DNA of 64,000 nucleotides from contig JAUMYQ010000004.1 in the NCBI GenBank assembly GCA_030528555.1, positions 52,807 to 116,806 of the forward strand. The letters are read 5' to 3'. This document shows, one piece after another, positions 35,696 through 44,935 of the stretch. Source of the DNA: Porphyromonadaceae bacterium (GTDB lineage Bacteria; Bacteroidota; Bacteroidia; Bacteroidales; Porphyromonadaceae). Position 1 is the first letter of the stretch; each line of letters opens with the position of its first letter. The notes beneath the pieces were generated by a model. That model had not been told where the DNA came from, did not search any database, and worked only from the letters and a program-made list of their open reading frames with translations. The translations under genes were made by a program, and so were the position numbers.

Positions 35696-36346
35696 TTACC
35701 ACTTTCCCAGGGAAAGCTTCTGCCACTGTCCCTCACTCTCTCGAGGGAGATCATGCGTCACCATCAAGATGGTCGTGTCAGCCTCGGTTAGGCTATACAA
35801 CAAGGTCTCAAAGCCCTCTTTGTAAACCCTATCGAGGAAGCTCATAGGCTCATCCAGTACCAGAAGACTGGGGCAGGAAACTAGAGCACGAGCCAGCAAC
35901 ACACGCTGCAATTGCCCCCCACTGAGCTGCCCAATAGGGACATGCACATAGTCTAGAAGTCCCACTTTGCCAAGGATAGCAAGAGAGCGTTCCTCTCGTT
36001 CGCCTCTAGTAAGGCTCAAACCATAGAGGCCCGAGGCGATAACCTCTACAACACGAATTGGAAAGGCCTTGTCGATGTGATTAATCTGAGGCAGATAGCC
36101 GATACTCGGAGGAAGAGAGGTAGGCTGTCCCCCCTCATCACAGTAGATAAGTAAGCCTCCACGTAGAGGTAGCAGCCCCAAGAGAGTACGCACCAGAGTG
36201 GTTTTGCCCGCTCCATTAGGGCCCACAATGGCCCAATGCTCCCCACGGCGCACTTCCCACTCTAGGCTTGAAACAACTATTTTATCCCGATAACCGAGAG
36301 CCACTCCCTCAAGGCGAAATAGAACCTCTCCTCTCCCTGCACTCAT
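35696..36346 (-). CDS. Metal ABC transporter ATP-binding protein (ZnuC/MntA-like)
   Basis: 216-aa ATPase subunit. Walker A is GPNGAGKTT near residue 39, the signature LSGGQLQRVLLARA near 140, Walker B LLVLDEP near 160, and the switch His in MVTHDL near 196. It is short but complete. The upstream gene encodes a ZnuA-type binding protein 12 bp away, so it serves the same zinc or manganese importer. No permease gene is adjacent or elsewhere in the window. Confidence 0.87.
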   Translation of the reverse strand: MSAGRGEVLFRLEGVALGYRDKIVVSSLEWEVRRGEHWAIVGPNGAGKTTLVRTLLGLLPLRGGLLIYCDEGGQPTSLPPSIGYLPQINHIDKAFPIRVVEVIASGLYGLSLTRGEREERSLAILGKVGLLDYVHVPIGQLSGGQLQRVLLARALVSCPSLLVLDEPMSFLDRVYKEGFETLLYSLTEADTTILMVTHDLPRESEGQWQKLSLGKW

Positions 36347-36358
36347 TGCATGCGCTCT

Positions 36359-37222
36359 TTAGATTAGAGCATCTACTATCTTGACCAATTCCCCTCGCCA
36401 ATCTTCACCCAAAGGATTGATGAGAACGACCTGAGCTCCCAGATCCTCGGCGATACTTCGAGCAAGTTTTTGGTCGAACTCCTGCTGAACGAAGACCGTC
36501 CGCACACCCAACTCCCTGGCACGCTCGACAAGAGCACGCAGCTGTATCGGGCCGGGGTCTTTTCCATCCTGCTCTATGGCGAGCTGTTCGAGAGCAAACT
36601 CATCGGCAAAGTCCGTGAGAGCAGGATGATAGATAACAAAACCACGTGTACCACTCTGTGAGATCTGTCGCTTAAGGTCGTGCTCGAGAGCAATAAGCTC
36701 GGCCTCGAGGGCTCGATAGCGCACAGTGTAGAGGCTGTCGGACTCGGGGAAGGTCTCCCGAAGAGCCTCATACGTATTGCGAGCCATGAGGCGAATACCC
36801 CGAATACTCGTCCAGTAGTGCGGATCATGTCGCACACCAACTTCATGTCGATGGGGCTCACCTGAAGAAGAGTAACAATCCTTCCCCAAGCGAACAAGCC
36901 TGAGATTGGGATAGAGCTGCTCGAGGCGCTCAAGCCATGTCAACTCAAAGCCCAGCTCCCCTACATATAGATATGCCCGAGCCTGAGCGAGAGCAACGAG
37001 CTCTTGTGATACGGGCTCATACAACTCTGGGGCACTGCCCCGAGGAAGTAAGGTAAGAACCTCAAGACTACCTGCCGAGAGCTCATTGACAAGACTAGCA
37101 GTTGGGGCTATGGTAACGGCGACAAGGGGCTTATCTGCCTCTTGCCTACTCTTGCATGCTCCCAGAAGTAATAAGAGCACACACAGCAGAACTCCATTAA
37201 ATACTTGGCGTACAGCTATCAT
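36359..37222 (-). CDS. Zinc/manganese ABC transporter substrate-binding lipoprotein
   Basis: 287-aa cluster A-I binding protein (ZnuA/TroA family). The signal peptide has lipobox LLGAC near residue 23. SAPELYEPVSQELVALAQA near 60 aligns to the first metal region, where the family His is replaced by Tyr. HRHEVGVRHDPHYW near 124 gives several His. FVIYHPALTDFADEF near 195 contributes another His, and the last acidic ligand may be E or D near 245. It is followed by its ATPase. Metal selectivity is not resolved. Confidence 0.85.
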   Translation of the reverse strand: MIAVRQVFNGVLLCVLLLLLGACKSRQEADKPLVAVTIAPTASLVNELSAGSLEVLTLLPRGSAPELYEPVSQELVALAQARAYLYVGELGFELTWLERLEQLYPNLRLVRLGKDCYSSSGEPHRHEVGVRHDPHYWTSIRGIRLMARNTYEALRETFPESDSLYTVRYRALEAELIALEHDLKRQISQSGTRGFVIYHPALTDFADEFALEQLAIEQDGKDPGPIQLRALVERARELGVRTVFVQQEFDQKLARSIAEDLGAQVVLINPLGEDWRGELVKIVDALI

Positions 37223-37227
37223 AACGA

Positions 37228-38046
37228 TTAATAAGACTCTTCTAAACTAGGGAACGACCGCTCCTTAACTGCCCCCACATAGCTCCCAATAGCCGAAATA
37301 ACTTCCCTGCCAAGACAAGCAAAACGACGCATAAACTTCGGGCTAAAGCTTTCGTCCAACCCCAACATATCCTGCAAGACCAGCACCTGTCCGTCTACAT
37401 TCATCCCAGCTCCAATACCAATGACCGGTATCGAAAGCGCTTGAGCTACCCGAGAGCCTAACTCCCTAGGTATCTTCTCCAAGACAAGAGCACAGCAGCC
37501 CAAAGCTTCAAGCTCTCGGGCCTCCTGAAGAAGCGTCTCAGCCTCAGCCTCAGCTTTAGCTTGTAAACCATAACCTCCGAGCTGATGCACCGACTGAGGC
37601 GTCAGACCTAAGTGACCTACCACGGGGATACCAGCCTGAACAATCAGCTCAATAGCCGCATAAACCGAGGCTCCACCCTCAAGTTTAACGGCATCGGCTC
37701 CTGTCTCTTTCATAATGCGGACAGCAGAACGTACGGCCTCCTCGCGACTTGTCTGATAGCTTCCAAAAGGCATATCTACAACGACCAGGGCACGGTTCGT
37801 AGCACGGACCACAGCGGCCCCATGATAAATCATTTGATCAAGGGTGATAGGTAACGTAGTAGCGTAGCCAGCCATAACATTGGCGGCTGAATCCCCTACA
37901 AGTATCATATCTACGCCAGCCGAATCTACGAGGCGTGCCATCGTGTAATCGTAGGCTGTGAGCATAGCTATTGGCTCACCTGCTACTTTCATAGCTCGCA
38001 GCTGCTTGGTCGTTACCTTCTTAATATCGGATTGATGCTTGGACAT
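37228..38046 (-). CDS. panB: 3-methyl-2-oxobutanoate hydroxymethyltransferase
   Basis: First committed step to pantothenate and CoA, using methylene-tetrahydrofolate. LTAYDYTMARLVDSAG near residue 29 and LVGDSAANVMAGY near 48 form the metal and substrate site. KLEGGASV near 118 and VVGHLGLTPQSVH near 138 follow, and GIGAGMNVDGQVLVLQD near 209 closes the active site. The length, 272 aa, is normal. It is 5 bp from the metal-binding lipoprotein gene downstream. Confidence 0.96.
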   Translation of the reverse strand: MSKHQSDIKKVTTKQLRAMKVAGEPIAMLTAYDYTMARLVDSAGVDMILVGDSAANVMAGYATTLPITLDQMIYHGAAVVRATNRALVVVDMPFGSYQTSREEAVRSAVRIMKETGADAVKLEGGASVYAAIELIVQAGIPVVGHLGLTPQSVHQLGGYGLQAKAEAEAETLLQEARELEALGCCALVLEKIPRELGSRVAQALSIPVIGIGAGMNVDGQVLVLQDMLGLDESFSPKFMRRFACLGREVISAIGSYVGAVKERSFPSLEESY

Positions 38047-38071
38047 AATGCTTAATTATGGATAAAACAAC

Positions 38072-38098
38072 CCCCGAACGCCTAGCATACGCTCGGGG
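38072..38098 (-). terminator. Hairpin in the guaA-panB gap
   Basis: CCCCGA (38072-38077) pairs with TCGGGG (38093-38098). On the minus strand it is followed by TTGTTTTAT, so it looks like a guaA terminator. It sits only 26 bp before the panB ATG, so it could instead act in a panB leader. Confidence 0.55.
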
Positions 38099-38269
38099 AC
38101 CTTGAGATGCTAAGCGCGATCGGCTTAGCTATATTATATGGGTCATAAGACTTTATCGATCGCTACAACCCAAAGACACAGAGGTCAATCGCACAAAGCC
38201 TGCTCTCTCGTGTAAGGCCACGCCCAAACACTAGGCACTAGAGCGACTAACCTTTCCGAACCCTCTCAA

Positions 38270-39790
38270 TTACTCCCACTCAATGGTGCTGGGTGGCTTG
38301 GACGAGATGTCATAGACCACTCGATTTACACCGCGCACCTTGTTGATAATTTCATTCGATACTTTGGCGAGGAAATCGTAAGGTAAGTGCGCCCAGTCGG
38401 CACTCATCGCATCGGTCGAGGTCACAGCCCTCAAGGCAATAGTGTACTCGTAAGTGCGCTCATCACCCATCACGCCCACGCTCTTGATGGGAAGAAGAAT
38501 TGCTCCAGCCTGCCAAACATCGTCATACAGATCCCACTCACGGAGCATAGACATATAGATGTCATCGGCATTCTGTAGGATCTCGATTTTGTCTTCAGTT
38601 AACTCGCCTATGATGCGGATACCTAACCCAGGCCCAGGGAATGGCTGACGCTTAATGAGGTGTGGCTGCATGCCCAGCTCTAGCCCCACACGACGCACTT
38701 CATCTTTGAATAGGAGGCGCAATGGCTCAACGAGCTTAAGGTTCATTCGCTCGGGCAGCCCACCCACATTGTGGTGGCTCTTAATGACCGTGCCCGTAAT
38801 GCTGAGAGACTCGATCACATCGGGATAAATAGTCCCCTGCCCAAGCCACTTAATATCTGTGAGCTTCTTAGCCTCTGCATCGAAAACATCAATGAATCCC
38901 TTGCCAATGATCTTACGCTTCTGCTCGGGATCGGTCACTCCTCTGAGTGCTGCGAGGAACTGATCCTTAGCATTCACCCCAATAACGTTGAGCCCAAGAT
39001 GCTCGTAATCTCTGAGAACATGCTCAAACTCATGCTTGCGTAGTAGACCATGGTCAACGAAGATACAAGTCAGATTCTTACCAATAGCTCGATGCAATAG
39101 AACAGCCGTGACGGACGAGTCTACCCCTCCCGAGAGAGCAAGAATAACCTTATCATCGCCAAGCTTTTTCTTCAGCTCTGCTACCGTACTTTCGATAAAG
39201 GAAGCGGGGGACCAATTACCCTTGATACCCGTTATGTCCAAGAAATTGCTTAGAACCTGCATCCCCTCCTCACTGTGAAACGCCTCAGGGTGGAACTGTA
39301 CCCCCCAAGTCTGTTCTCCATCTACTCGAAAAGCGGCTGCAGCTACATCCTCCGTACTTGCTATGATACGGAAACCTTCGGGCAAATCCGTAATCGTATC
39401 CCCATGAGACATCCACACAATGCCACCCTCCTTCACACCCTCAAGGAGCGCATCATGAGCATGGCGCAAATGAAGCTGTGCCCTGCCATACTCACGACTA
39501 TCGCAGGGCTCCACCTTACCTCCTGCTTGATGCACAAGGCTCTGCGCACCGTAGCAAATACCTAGTAGAGGAAGTCTGCCTCTTAGGCTCGAGAGCTCAG
39601 CACGAAAAGCATCGGGGTGATAAACAGAGTAAGGGCTACCTGAGAGGATAACCCCAGCAATGCCCTCGAGACTCTCTGGCACCTTATTGTATGGGACAAT
39701 CTCGCAATAGGTATTCAGTTCCCTCAAGCGACGACCTATAAGCTGCGTCGTCTGAGAACCAAAGTCTAGAATCAGTATTTTCTCTTGCAT
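38270..39790 (-). CDS. guaA: GMP synthase (glutamine-hydrolysing)
   Basis: Amidates XMP to GMP. The N-terminal class I glutaminase has the nucleophile Cys in GICYGAQS near residue 80 and VQFHPEAFH near 166. The ATP pyrophosphatase P-loop is LSGGVDSSV near 218. The C-terminal dimer domain ends KPPSTIEWE, the conserved GuaA tail. From the ATG at 39790 it is 506 aa; a TTG four codons upstream is less likely. A TATCTTTG -7 box is on the minus strand at 39867-39860. Confidence 0.97.
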   Translation of the reverse strand: MQEKILILDFGSQTTQLIGRRLRELNTYCEIVPYNKVPESLEGIAGVILSGSPYSVYHPDAFRAELSSLRGRLPLLGICYGAQSLVHQAGGKVEPCDSREYGRAQLHLRHAHDALLEGVKEGGIVWMSHGDTITDLPEGFRIIASTEDVAAAAFRVDGEQTWGVQFHPEAFHSEEGMQVLSNFLDITGIKGNWSPASFIESTVAELKKKLGDDKVILALSGGVDSSVTAVLLHRAIGKNLTCIFVDHGLLRKHEFEHVLRDYEHLGLNVIGVNAKDQFLAALRGVTDPEQKRKIIGKGFIDVFDAEAKKLTDIKWLGQGTIYPDVIESLSITGTVIKSHHNVGGLPERMNLKLVEPLRLLFKDEVRRVGLELGMQPHLIKRQPFPGPGLGIRIIGELTEDKIEILQNADDIYMSMLREWDLYDDVWQAGAILLPIKSVGVMGDERTYEYTIALRAVTSTDAMSADWAHLPYDFLAKVSNEIINKVRGVNRVVYDISSKPPSTIEWE

Positions 39791-39944
39791 GGGTTGTGTC
39801 AAGTCTTTTATTACTTCGCCAAGATTGATTGGGTACCTCAGACGAAGTTACCAGCCAAGCAAAGATACAAATAAATAGGATTTTGGGGGCGCAGGCCTAG
39901 AGCCTATAAGAGAGTATCCTCTTACTACGATACCAAAGACTAAA

Positions 39945-39990
39945 GACGAGGGGAAGGAGGGCTCCGACATAACACCTCCTTCCCCTCGTC
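39945..39990 (-). terminator. Terminator of glgB
   Basis: A perfect 16-bp stem, 39945-39960 with 39975-39990, with a 14-nt loop, 18 bp past the glgB stop. Confidence 0.8.
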
Positions 39991-40008
39991 CCTAGAGACA
40001 TGATGCGC

Positions 40009-42012
40009 TTAGTTTTTCTTAAGAACTATAGCAGAGCGTGCAGGCAAGTAGAGCCTGATACTACAATCCCCATTGGGCTGCTCACAAGCAGCACACTCCG
40101 TCTCGTGCTCAATGGTAGCATCGTTGTTGCCAAAGCCTCCAAACGCCTTTGCATCTGTATCCAGCACCATGCGATATGCCCCCTTGGGCAGCAGCAGGTC
40201 GTAGTCTACATGCGAATTCGTAGGAGAGAAATTGAAGACAAAGACTAGGCTACCACGGCTGAAGCATAGTACTTGATCCTCCTCGTGTATCCAATGCTGC
40301 ACAAGTGGCTGATCGGCAAGATTGGGCTGAGCTGAGAGGAGGCTGACCATAGCCTTGTCAAATTCGTTGAGATCATGGTAGAGCAGGTCCTTATTGTCCG
40401 CCAAACTCCACTGACGCCGAGCGTAGTGATAAGACCATCCGTTGCCTTCTCGAGGAAAATCAATCCACTCGGGATGGCCAAACTCATTGCCCATAAAATT
40501 GAGATAACCCCCATTAAGCGTTGCTGCCGTTGCCAGGCGCACCATTTTGTGCAGAGCTACGGCACGATCTACGCCTATATTACGGTAGTCCTTACCCATA
40601 TGACCATACATCTCGGCATCAGCTAGACGGAAGATGAATGTCTTATCACCTACCAAGGCTTGATCATGGCTCTCCACATAGCTGATAGTACGCTCATCGC
40701 TACGCCTATTGGTTAGCTGATACCAAATCTCACCAGGGCTCCATTGCTCGTCCGCCTGCTCCTTGGCAATACGGGTCCAGAAGTCAGGAATATTCATCGA
40801 AAGCCGATAATCGAAGCCAAAACCTCCATCTCGTATCGGATAGGCTAGTCCAGGCATGCCACTAACTTCTTCAGCGATAGTAATCGCCTCGGGACGCACT
40901 GCATGAATGAGCTCATTGGCAATAGCCAGATAGGCCATAGCATCGGCGTCTTGGTGGCCGTTGAAATAGTCGGCATAACAAGTAAAAACCTCTCCAAGCC
41001 CATGATTGTAGTACAGCATACTTGAGACCCCATCGAAGCGGAAGCCATCAAAGTTGTACTCTTCGAGCCAATACTTACAGTTGGAGAGCAAGAAATGCAC
41101 CACGTTGGGCCGACCATAGTCGAAGCAGAGAGAGTCCCAAGCTGGGTGCTCTCCCCTATGCCCTTCATGAAAGAAGAGTGTACGCGAACCATCATAGCAC
41201 GCAAGCCCCTCGACCTCATTCTTCACAGCGTGACTATGCACTAGGTCCATAATCACTCGTATACCGAGGCGATGTGCCTCATCAATGAGGCTCTTAAGCT
41301 CCTCGGGTGTACCGAAACGACTGCTTGGAGCAAAAAAGTTGGAGACATGATAACCGAACGAGCCATAGTACGGATGCTCCTGCACGGCCATAAGTTGAAT
41401 AGCATTGTAGCCGAGCGATGCGACACGAGGCAAGATGTTGTCCTTAAACTCGGTATAGGTGCTCACCTTGCCCTCCTCTCCGGCCATACCCACGTGGCAC
41501 TCATAGATCATCAAAGGTGAATCACTCTTCTCTGGACGTTTGTACTGCCATTTGTACGCCTCGGGAGCCCAGACTTGAGCACTAAAGATACCTGTCGAAG
41601 CATCTTGAACCACACGAGTGGCCCAGGCTGGGATACGCTCCCCCCTACCATAGCCCCAGACTACAAACAGGCGGTAGTGGTCTCCGTGCGTTAGGGCAGC
41701 ATCGGCCAGATGTATCTCCCAATTGCCGTAGTCATCGATGCGCTGCAGCTGATATACAGGCATCACCTGCCAATCGTTGAATGAGCCTATGAGGTAAACC
41801 TCCGTAGCCGCTGGTAGCAGCTCACGCAGCACCCAGCCACCCTTTTCCTTACGATGCAGGCCATAGTACAGATGCCCACTAGCAAACTCTACTAGACTAA
41901 TTTTTCCGCCCTCGGTAAGCGCACGCTTACGTGCCTGCGTGTATTCATTACGCTTCTCGATCCGAGTTTCATATGGCTTGAGCCATGGGTCGTTTTCTGC
42001 TAATCTGATCAT
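40009..42012 (-). CDS. glgB: 1,4-alpha-glucan branching enzyme
   Basis: GH13 enzyme introducing alpha-1,6 branches into glycogen. An N-terminal CBM48 domain (ATEVYLIGSFNDWQ near residue 70) precedes the barrel. Catalytic residues are in DGFRFDGVSSM near 325 (nucleophile Asp), TIAEEVSGMPG near 380 (Glu), and YVESHDQALVG near 452 (Asp). At 667 aa it resembles eukaryotic/Bacteroidota type branching enzymes. It lies 53 bp downstream of the antiporter gene. Together with malQ it points to glycogen use. Confidence 0.94.
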   Translation of the reverse strand: MIRLAENDPWLKPYETRIEKRNEYTQARKRALTEGGKISLVEFASGHLYYGLHRKEKGGWVLRELLPAATEVYLIGSFNDWQVMPVYQLQRIDDYGNWEIHLADAALTHGDHYRLFVVWGYGRGERIPAWATRVVQDASTGIFSAQVWAPEAYKWQYKRPEKSDSPLMIYECHVGMAGEEGKVSTYTEFKDNILPRVASLGYNAIQLMAVQEHPYYGSFGYHVSNFFAPSSRFGTPEELKSLIDEAHRLGIRVIMDLVHSHAVKNEVEGLACYDGSRTLFFHEGHRGEHPAWDSLCFDYGRPNVVHFLLSNCKYWLEEYNFDGFRFDGVSSMLYYNHGLGEVFTCYADYFNGHQDADAMAYLAIANELIHAVRPEAITIAEEVSGMPGLAYPIRDGGFGFDYRLSMNIPDFWTRIAKEQADEQWSPGEIWYQLTNRRSDERTISYVESHDQALVGDKTFIFRLADAEMYGHMGKDYRNIGVDRAVALHKMVRLATAATLNGGYLNFMGNEFGHPEWIDFPREGNGWSYHYARRQWSLADNKDLLYHDLNEFDKAMVSLLSAQPNLADQPLVQHWIHEEDQVLCFSRGSLVFVFNFSPTNSHVDYDLLLPKGAYRMVLDTDAKAFGGFGNNDATIEHETECAACEQPNGDCSIRLYLPARSAIVLKKN

Positions 42013-42065
42013 AAGCTAATAGAGATATATCATTTAGTTTGTAGTTTACGTTCGTCCATACCTTA

Positions 42066-44369
42066 TTAGTGCGCTGCCGTCTTGAGACTAAGAATAAGCG
42101 TAGAGGGCAGCATAGCGAGCCGATCGGGATCCCCATCGTAGTACTTCATCCATGCTTGATAGCTTAGGAGTAAGAGGTCATACCGCTCGCGGGGTGATAC
42201 CACAATAGGCTCATCTTTACCAAGCAAAGTAGTACGCTCGGCAGCAGCACCCAATTGTATCTGCGCTCCATCGACCCCCGAGGCATGGATGTATAGCTTA
42301 GCTCCGGAGCTATTCTCCATCAGCGTACGAGCATAAGAAACCAAGCGAAGGTCGCTCTCGTCACGCAGGTCAAGTAAGATCCTCTGTGGCCTATCGAAAT
42401 CACGCTCCAGAAAAATCCCTACCGAGCAGGGAGCATGGTGGACAAAGTAGTTCATCTTATCACGCACCAAATGTCCAATGGCCAAAAGGCGCTCGGTAGT
42501 GGCTACCGACAGACTACCGACCATACCGCTTAGACGTGCGCGAATGTGAGCTGCCTCTTGATCTTGCACTTCGGCAGAGTATTTGATACCAGCCCCTACA
42601 AGTAGCATATTGTACTGCTGACCTTTGAGTTTACCAATGATGGTCTGCTCAATATTGTCCGAGACCTGATAATCCATCTCTATAGCTTGGCCTAGCCGAT
42701 CGGCTTCCTGACTAATGGGCACAAAACTATCCTCAAAGTATTTGTCAGCATCGATGGGATTGATATCCTTGTCCGTGGTGATGTGCAAAGCCGTTACTCG
42801 AGGCACAGTCTCACCACGGCGTAGCAGCAGATCACCGAGGCGAAGCAGCTTCGCCCCCGATCGAGGACGGCCGAAGGGCAAAAGCACGCTATAGGTGCCA
42901 TTCTTGACAAGCTGCACCCCTGGGCTAGACAAGCGTTTGAGCCGCCTACGCTCTAGGGCTGCCGAGGCGACATTAATGAAATGAACCAGAGGCATGGTCA
43001 TAACCGTAGTAATAACCGTCATCAGTACCAGAACAGCATAGATTTTAGGTGGCAGAATGTGCATCTGATAACCGATTGCTAGCACCACAAGCTCCATTAG
43101 CCCTCGAGTATTCATAAAGGCACCCAGATAGAGACTATCCTTAGGTTTCTGCCCACACACACGTGCTGCAACATAGCTCCCCCCTACTTTTCCGACAACG
43201 GCTATGAAGACAAAGACAGCCAGCAAAGCCCAAGTATCTAACCCATCTACCAACCCGAGCTCAGTTTGCAAGCCACTAGAGACGAAGAAGAGGGGAAGGA
43301 AGAGCATCAAAGCCACATCCTCGACCTTGTCCGAAATGATTTTGCGGAAAGACAGGTCCTCAGGCATGACAAGCCCAAGCATAAATGCCCCGAAGAGAGC
43401 ATGCATGCTGAGTAGCTCTGTCACAAAAGAGGAGGAGAGCAACAAGACGAAAATAACGCCCACAAGCGTATGGCCGATCACTTCAGTCGTGTTGTAAACT
43501 TTACCAGCAATAGAAAAGAGCGGACGAATAATTCCGAAGATAATCCACAAATACGCTAACAAAAAGAACAGATTATAGACCGTACTCAAGAGGCTTCCGC
43601 TCTGACTGATGGCGATGATACCAGCGAGCATCAACCAAGCCGTGATATCGCCAGCTGCAGCCGTCGAAAGGCTCAACTTACCGAGCGAGGTTCGCATCAT
43701 ATTATTCTCTTGAATAATACGTGCGAGTACAGGAAAGGCTGTGATACTCATAGCAATGCCCACAAAAAGCGCAAAAGGCAAGAAAGGCGTATAGCTCCCC
43801 ACATAATCGGGGTAGATATAGAGGCTCAACGGCAGAGACAGGACAAAGGGGATAATGATGCCAGCGTGACTAATGACAAGGCTGGCACGTAACCGCCGTT
43901 TGATGTCGGAGAGACGAAGCTCCATCCCCACAACAAACATGAAGAGTACCAGTCCGAAGCTGCTTAATATCTCGATATTGCCAAGGCTCTCGGCTGGGAA
44001 AACACGAGCAAAGAGATCGGGAGCCACGCGTCCAAAGAGTGATGGGCCAAGCAAGATACCAGCCACTATCTCCCCGATAACGGCTGGCTGACGAATTTTA
44101 CGGAAGAGTGCGCCCATAAGACGCGCAGCCACAAGGATAATAAGTATTTGTAGGAGTAATAGACCAATAGGAGCACTCAGATGATGAACCACGCTCTGCG
44201 TAAACACATCGAAGGCATCACCCCACGACATTCCTCCGATAGCATCGCCCTCTCCCGACAAGGAAAACAGCTCACCCCCATGATAGAAGGTAACTCCAAT
44301 GGCCCCCACGAAGCTCAACAGAAGGATTATGTAAAATATCACAGAACGTAAACCTATTCGTTTGCTCAT
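42066..44369 (-). CDS. Cation/proton antiporter (CPA2, Kef/NapA type)
   Basis: 767-aa membrane protein. After a first hydrophobic segment it has about 12 transmembrane spans up to residue 470. These include IGEIVAGILLGPSLFG near 97 and the ion-binding region GDITAWLMLAG near 242 of the CPA2 family. The last 280 residues form a cytoplasmic domain with universal-stress-protein-like stretches. Sodium or potassium exchange for protons is the likely activity. Array copy E lies 231 bp upstream of its start. Confidence 0.88.
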   Translation of the reverse strand: MSKRIGLRSVIFYIILLLSFVGAIGVTFYHGGELFSLSGEGDAIGGMSWGDAFDVFTQSVVHHLSAPIGLLLLQILIILVAARLMGALFRKIRQPAVIGEIVAGILLGPSLFGRVAPDLFARVFPAESLGNIEILSSFGLVLFMFVVGMELRLSDIKRRLRASLVISHAGIIIPFVLSLPLSLYIYPDYVGSYTPFLPFALFVGIAMSITAFPVLARIIQENNMMRTSLGKLSLSTAAAGDITAWLMLAGIIAISQSGSLLSTVYNLFFLLAYLWIIFGIIRPLFSIAGKVYNTTEVIGHTLVGVIFVLLLSSSFVTELLSMHALFGAFMLGLVMPEDLSFRKIISDKVEDVALMLFLPLFFVSSGLQTELGLVDGLDTWALLAVFVFIAVVGKVGGSYVAARVCGQKPKDSLYLGAFMNTRGLMELVVLAIGYQMHILPPKIYAVLVLMTVITTVMTMPLVHFINVASAALERRRLKRLSSPGVQLVKNGTYSVLLPFGRPRSGAKLLRLGDLLLRRGETVPRVTALHITTDKDINPIDADKYFEDSFVPISQEADRLGQAIEMDYQVSDNIEQTIIGKLKGQQYNMLLVGAGIKYSAEVQDQEAAHIRARLSGMVGSLSVATTERLLAIGHLVRDKMNYFVHHAPCSVGIFLERDFDRPQRILLDLRDESDLRLVSYARTLMENSSGAKLYIHASGVDGAQIQLGAAAERTTLLGKDEPIVVSPRERYDLLLLSYQAWMKYYDGDPDRLAMLPSTLILSLKTAAH

Positions 44370-44599
44370 CTATATCTGATTAAAAGTACTATTAGGCTCT
44401 AAAGTTAATAAAAGCAACGAAACAGCACTGCCTTATTACTAAGATTTAGGACAGTAGTCACTAAATCTTCTTCATGGGCTCTCGCTACCTCTCGGCTCGA
44501 AACAGCCAAAACAAACACAAACAGCAATCAACTGTATTTCAGTTAGATAAATGAAATCCGGAGCAAATCTCACATATGCCCGAGATGTGCTCCAAAAAT
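44370..44599. other. Leader region of the antiporter gene
   Basis: About 230 bp between the gene start and array copy E. No gene and no convincing -33/-7 pair was found. Confidence 0.3.
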
Positions 44600-44719
44600 G
44601 CTCGGGAATACCCCAAAAAATGTTCCCGAACTTTTTTCTCGGAGTTCCCGAACTTTTTCTAAAAAGATCGGGAAGTTTTTTTCAAAAGTTCCCGAAGATT
44701 TTTTTGACTAATCAGGAAC
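44600..44719. repeat. 22-bp-phased GTTCssGAAC array, copy E
   Basis: Units at 44600 (GCTCGGGAAT), 44622 and 44644 (both GTTCCCGAAC), 44666 (GATCGGGAAG), 44688 (GTTCCCGAAG) and 44710 (AATCAGGAAC). All spacings are 22 bp. Reverse orientation, like C and F. Confidence 0.9.
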
Positions 44720-44791
44720 ATCTGTAATTGACTAAGAATAAACACATTGCAAAACCACCTCAAGAAGCTACCAATGGCTTAACCTGCGATT

Positions 44792-44827
44792 CCAAGCTTT
44801 TGGCCTGCTGAAAGGCCAAAAGCTTGG
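44792..44827. terminator. Hairpin between array E and typA
   Basis: A perfect 15-bp stem, 44792-44806 with 44813-44827 and a 6-nt loop. It is distal to the stronger typA terminator at 44878, so its role is unclear. Confidence 0.45.
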
Positions 44828-44877
44828 ACCAAAGCTGGCTATCTTAAGATATAATAGGAAACAAAAACAACCTAAAA

Positions 44878-44919
44878 CCTGAGGGGCCTACCAAAGAAAA
44901 CTTCGGTAGGCCCCTCAGG
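44878..44919 (-). terminator. Terminator of typA
   Basis: A perfect 15-bp stem, 44878-44892 with 44905-44919, 16 bp past the typA stop on the minus strand. Confidence 0.8.
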
Positions 44920-44935
44920 TATCAACATCCAGAGC

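Noticed and set aside
38070-38100. CCCCGAAC and GCTCGGGG in the guaA-panB gap as an array member
   Set aside because: Only two units, 21 bp apart, without A/T linkers; better explained as a terminator hairpin.
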